A stretch of 35,989 nucleotides of DNA from Deltaproteobacteria bacterium. Lineage in GTDB: Bacteria; Desulfobacterota; Desulfarculia; Adiutricales; Adiutricaceae. Below the pieces are notes generated by a model. That model ran no database searches and was not told the origin of the DNA. It saw only the letters and a program-made list of their open reading frames with translations. The position numbers and the translations under genes are program-made. This document shows positions 34,381 through 35,989 of this stretch, piece after piece; within the stretch, counting starts at the first letter, position 1; each line of letters starts with the position of its first letter. The stretch is from NCBI GenBank assembly GCA_031254895.1, contig JAIRTO010000095.1:1-35989 (forward strand), given 5' to 3'.

Positions 34381-35697
34381 TCATTTTTTCTTTGGTTTTT
34401 CGGCCAATCTGACGGTCGCGGTTTTGGCGTGAGCGGGCAAGCCCTCGGCCTGGGCCAATGTCGTTATGGTCCAGGAGATGTCTTTTAGGGCCTTTTTGGT
34501 CAGCTGCTGAAAAGTCGTCTTTTTGAGAAAACTGTCGGTGGAGAGACCGGAAAAGGCTCTGGCCGAGCCGCCGGTCGGGAGAACGTGGTTGGTGCCGGAG
34601 GCGTAATCTCCGGCGGGGATGGGCGACCAAGGGCCCAAAAAAACTGAGCCTGCGTTTTCGATTTTCCCAAGATGGGCCATAGGCCGCTTGACGACCACCT
34701 GGAGGTGTTCCGGAGCGTATTCGTTGGCGAAATCGAACGCCTCCTGGAGCGACGGAGTCGTCAGGATGGCGGCGTTGGCGAGCGACTTTTCGATAATGTC
34801 AGCTCTGTCGGCTTGAGGAACTTCCTGATTCACCATTCGAGCGACTTCTTTGGCCAGCTTCTCCGAAGTCGTCACCAGGACGGCGGCGGCTTGGGGGTCA
34901 TGCTCCAGTTGAGACAGAAAATCCCAGGTCAGATGCGTCGGGTCGGCGCTGTCGTCGGCTATGATGAAGCCTTCGCTGGGGCCGGCGGGCTGGTCGATGT
35001 CCACCTCCCCGAAAACGGCCAGTTTGGCGGCGGTGACCCAGGAGCTGCCCGGTCCGACTATCTTGTCGACCTTCGGGAGTCCTCCCAAACCGTAAGCCAG
35101 ACAGCCGATCGCCCAGGCGCCGCCGAGCTTGAAAATTTGGGTGGCGTTGGCGATCCGGCAGGCGACCAAAATTTCTGGCCGGGCGCAAAAGTCTTCCCCC
35201 GGCGGCGTGGCGACCACTATGGTCTTCACTCCAGCCGCCTTCGCCGGAACTATGTTCATAAGAGCGCTCGAGGGGTATGAGGCCCGCCCCCCCGGCACGT
35301 ACACTCCCGCTTTGCTTATGGGTCTGACGAATCGGCCGGCGAGGAGGCCTTCGGAGAATTCCGCGGAAGAAATGGCCTCTCCGAGCTGAGCCTTGTGGAA
35401 GGCGTAAATGTTGAAATACGCCAAGCCTAAAGCGTCGATCAGCGAGGAGTTAATCTGGCCGACGGCTTGCTCGAATTCCGCTTCCGAGACGAGAAATCTT
35501 TTCAGGTCGAATTTGCCGCCGGCTTTCTTCATGGCAGGGCCGTACTCCCTGGCCAGCTCCTTTTCGGGATCTTTCTTCAGGGCGGCCAAGATTTCGATGG
35601 TTCTGTCCATGTTCTCTCTCAAATTGTCGGAAGACCGCTTCAAGATGGCTTGGCGTCTGGGCGAAGACAAGGACGACAGCTGTTCGACTTTGATCAT
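34381..35697 (-). CDS. hisD: Histidinol dehydrogenase
   Basis: HisD oxidises histidinol twice with NAD to give histidine, the last step of the pathway. The 438-residue protein shows the family signatures: the KAGVYVPGGRASYPSS segment, KIVGPGSSWVTAAK (many members have an Asn-Tyr variant here), the zinc and catalytic motif SQLEHDP, the YAPEHLQ motif with the catalytic Glu-His pair, GDYASGTNHVLPT, and a C-terminal EGLPAHAKTATVR with the last zinc-ligand His. The C-terminus ends in a Lys/Pro-rich tail. No other his gene is adjacent. tadA lies 76 nt upstream on the same strand and may be co-transcribed. Confidence 0.96.
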   Translation of the reverse strand: MIKVEQLSSLSSPRRQAILKRSSDNLRENMDRTIEILAALKKDPEKELAREYGPAMKKAGGKFDLKRFLVSEAEFEQAVGQINSSLIDALGLAYFNIYAFHKAQLGEAISSAEFSEGLLAGRFVRPISKAGVYVPGGRASYPSSALMNIVPAKAAGVKTIVVATPPGEDFCARPEILVACRIANATQIFKLGGAWAIGCLAYGLGGLPKVDKIVGPGSSWVTAAKLAVFGEVDIDQPAGPSEGFIIADDSADPTHLTWDFLSQLEHDPQAAAVLVTTSEKLAKEVARMVNQEVPQADRADIIEKSLANAAILTTPSLQEAFDFANEYAPEHLQVVVKRPMAHLGKIENAGSVFLGPWSPIPAGDYASGTNHVLPTGGSARAFSGLSTDSFLKKTTFQQLTKKALKDISWTITTLAQAEGLPAHAKTATVRLAEKPKKK

Positions 35698-35773
35698 GTT
35701 GAACCTTTGGTTTGGCGTCAGGTTTTAGCTTCTTTATGGCTTGAAAAGACGAGGAGGGTTGAAAAAAAGAAAG

Positions 35774-35989
<216 letters not shown>

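Overview
The window looks like a chromosomal stretch from an uncultured, Gram-negative, strictly anaerobic bacterium, most likely a deltaproteobacterium (Desulfobacterota). Four things point there. The run ispE, tRNA-Gln(UUG), prs, rplY is an arrangement I know from that group. Oxygen defence rests on desulfoferrodoxin and rubrerythrin rather than on catalase. A complete formate-tetrahydrofolate ligase (Fhs) is present. gmhA and a MacA-type adaptor imply an outer membrane with heptose-containing LPS. Coding DNA is GC-rich, with sharply AT-rich islands between genes. The taxonomic placement is inference; no rRNA is present.

Layout, left to right. 332-1324 (-) is a sugar-nucleotide epimerase/dehydratase. 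1325-2754 is a gene-poor tract with tandem repeats and AT-rich DNA, ending at a small Cro/C1-type HTH gene and a strong terminator. 3439-6267 (+) is priA. 6815-11148 (+) is a housekeeping run: DUF1015 protein, ispE, tRNA-Gln, prs, rplY. 11149-15534 is an accessory island: two families of tandem repeats, a 682-residue double-AAA+ ATPase whose first 190 codons are extremely AT-rich, and a WYL-domain regulator. A nitroreductase (+) and fhs (-) then converge on a shared terminator.

Upstream of fhs, a near-consensus promoter is followed by about 290 nt of hairpin-rich DNA and two intrinsic terminators. This is either an unannotated small RNA or a long attenuator leader. 19395-24350 (-) carries nnr followed by a MacAB-type efflux cassette split into adaptor, ATPase and permease. 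After a 1.5 kb gap come a DUF2156 protein, a LysM lipoprotein, proB, gmhA and two poorly characterised genes (+). The right end (-) holds an ATC-hydrolase-like protein, dfx, rbr, hisD and the 3' part of tadA, which runs off the window.

Genes likely to work together: rbr and dfx (peroxide and superoxide reduction, from a promoter seen at 33733-33761); the three MacAB parts; gmhA and the gene overlapping it by 4 nt; and possibly the AAA+ ATPase with the WYL regulator. The most interesting loci are the AAA+/WYL island with its 145/148-bp dyad-bearing repeats, and the putative RNA upstream of fhs.
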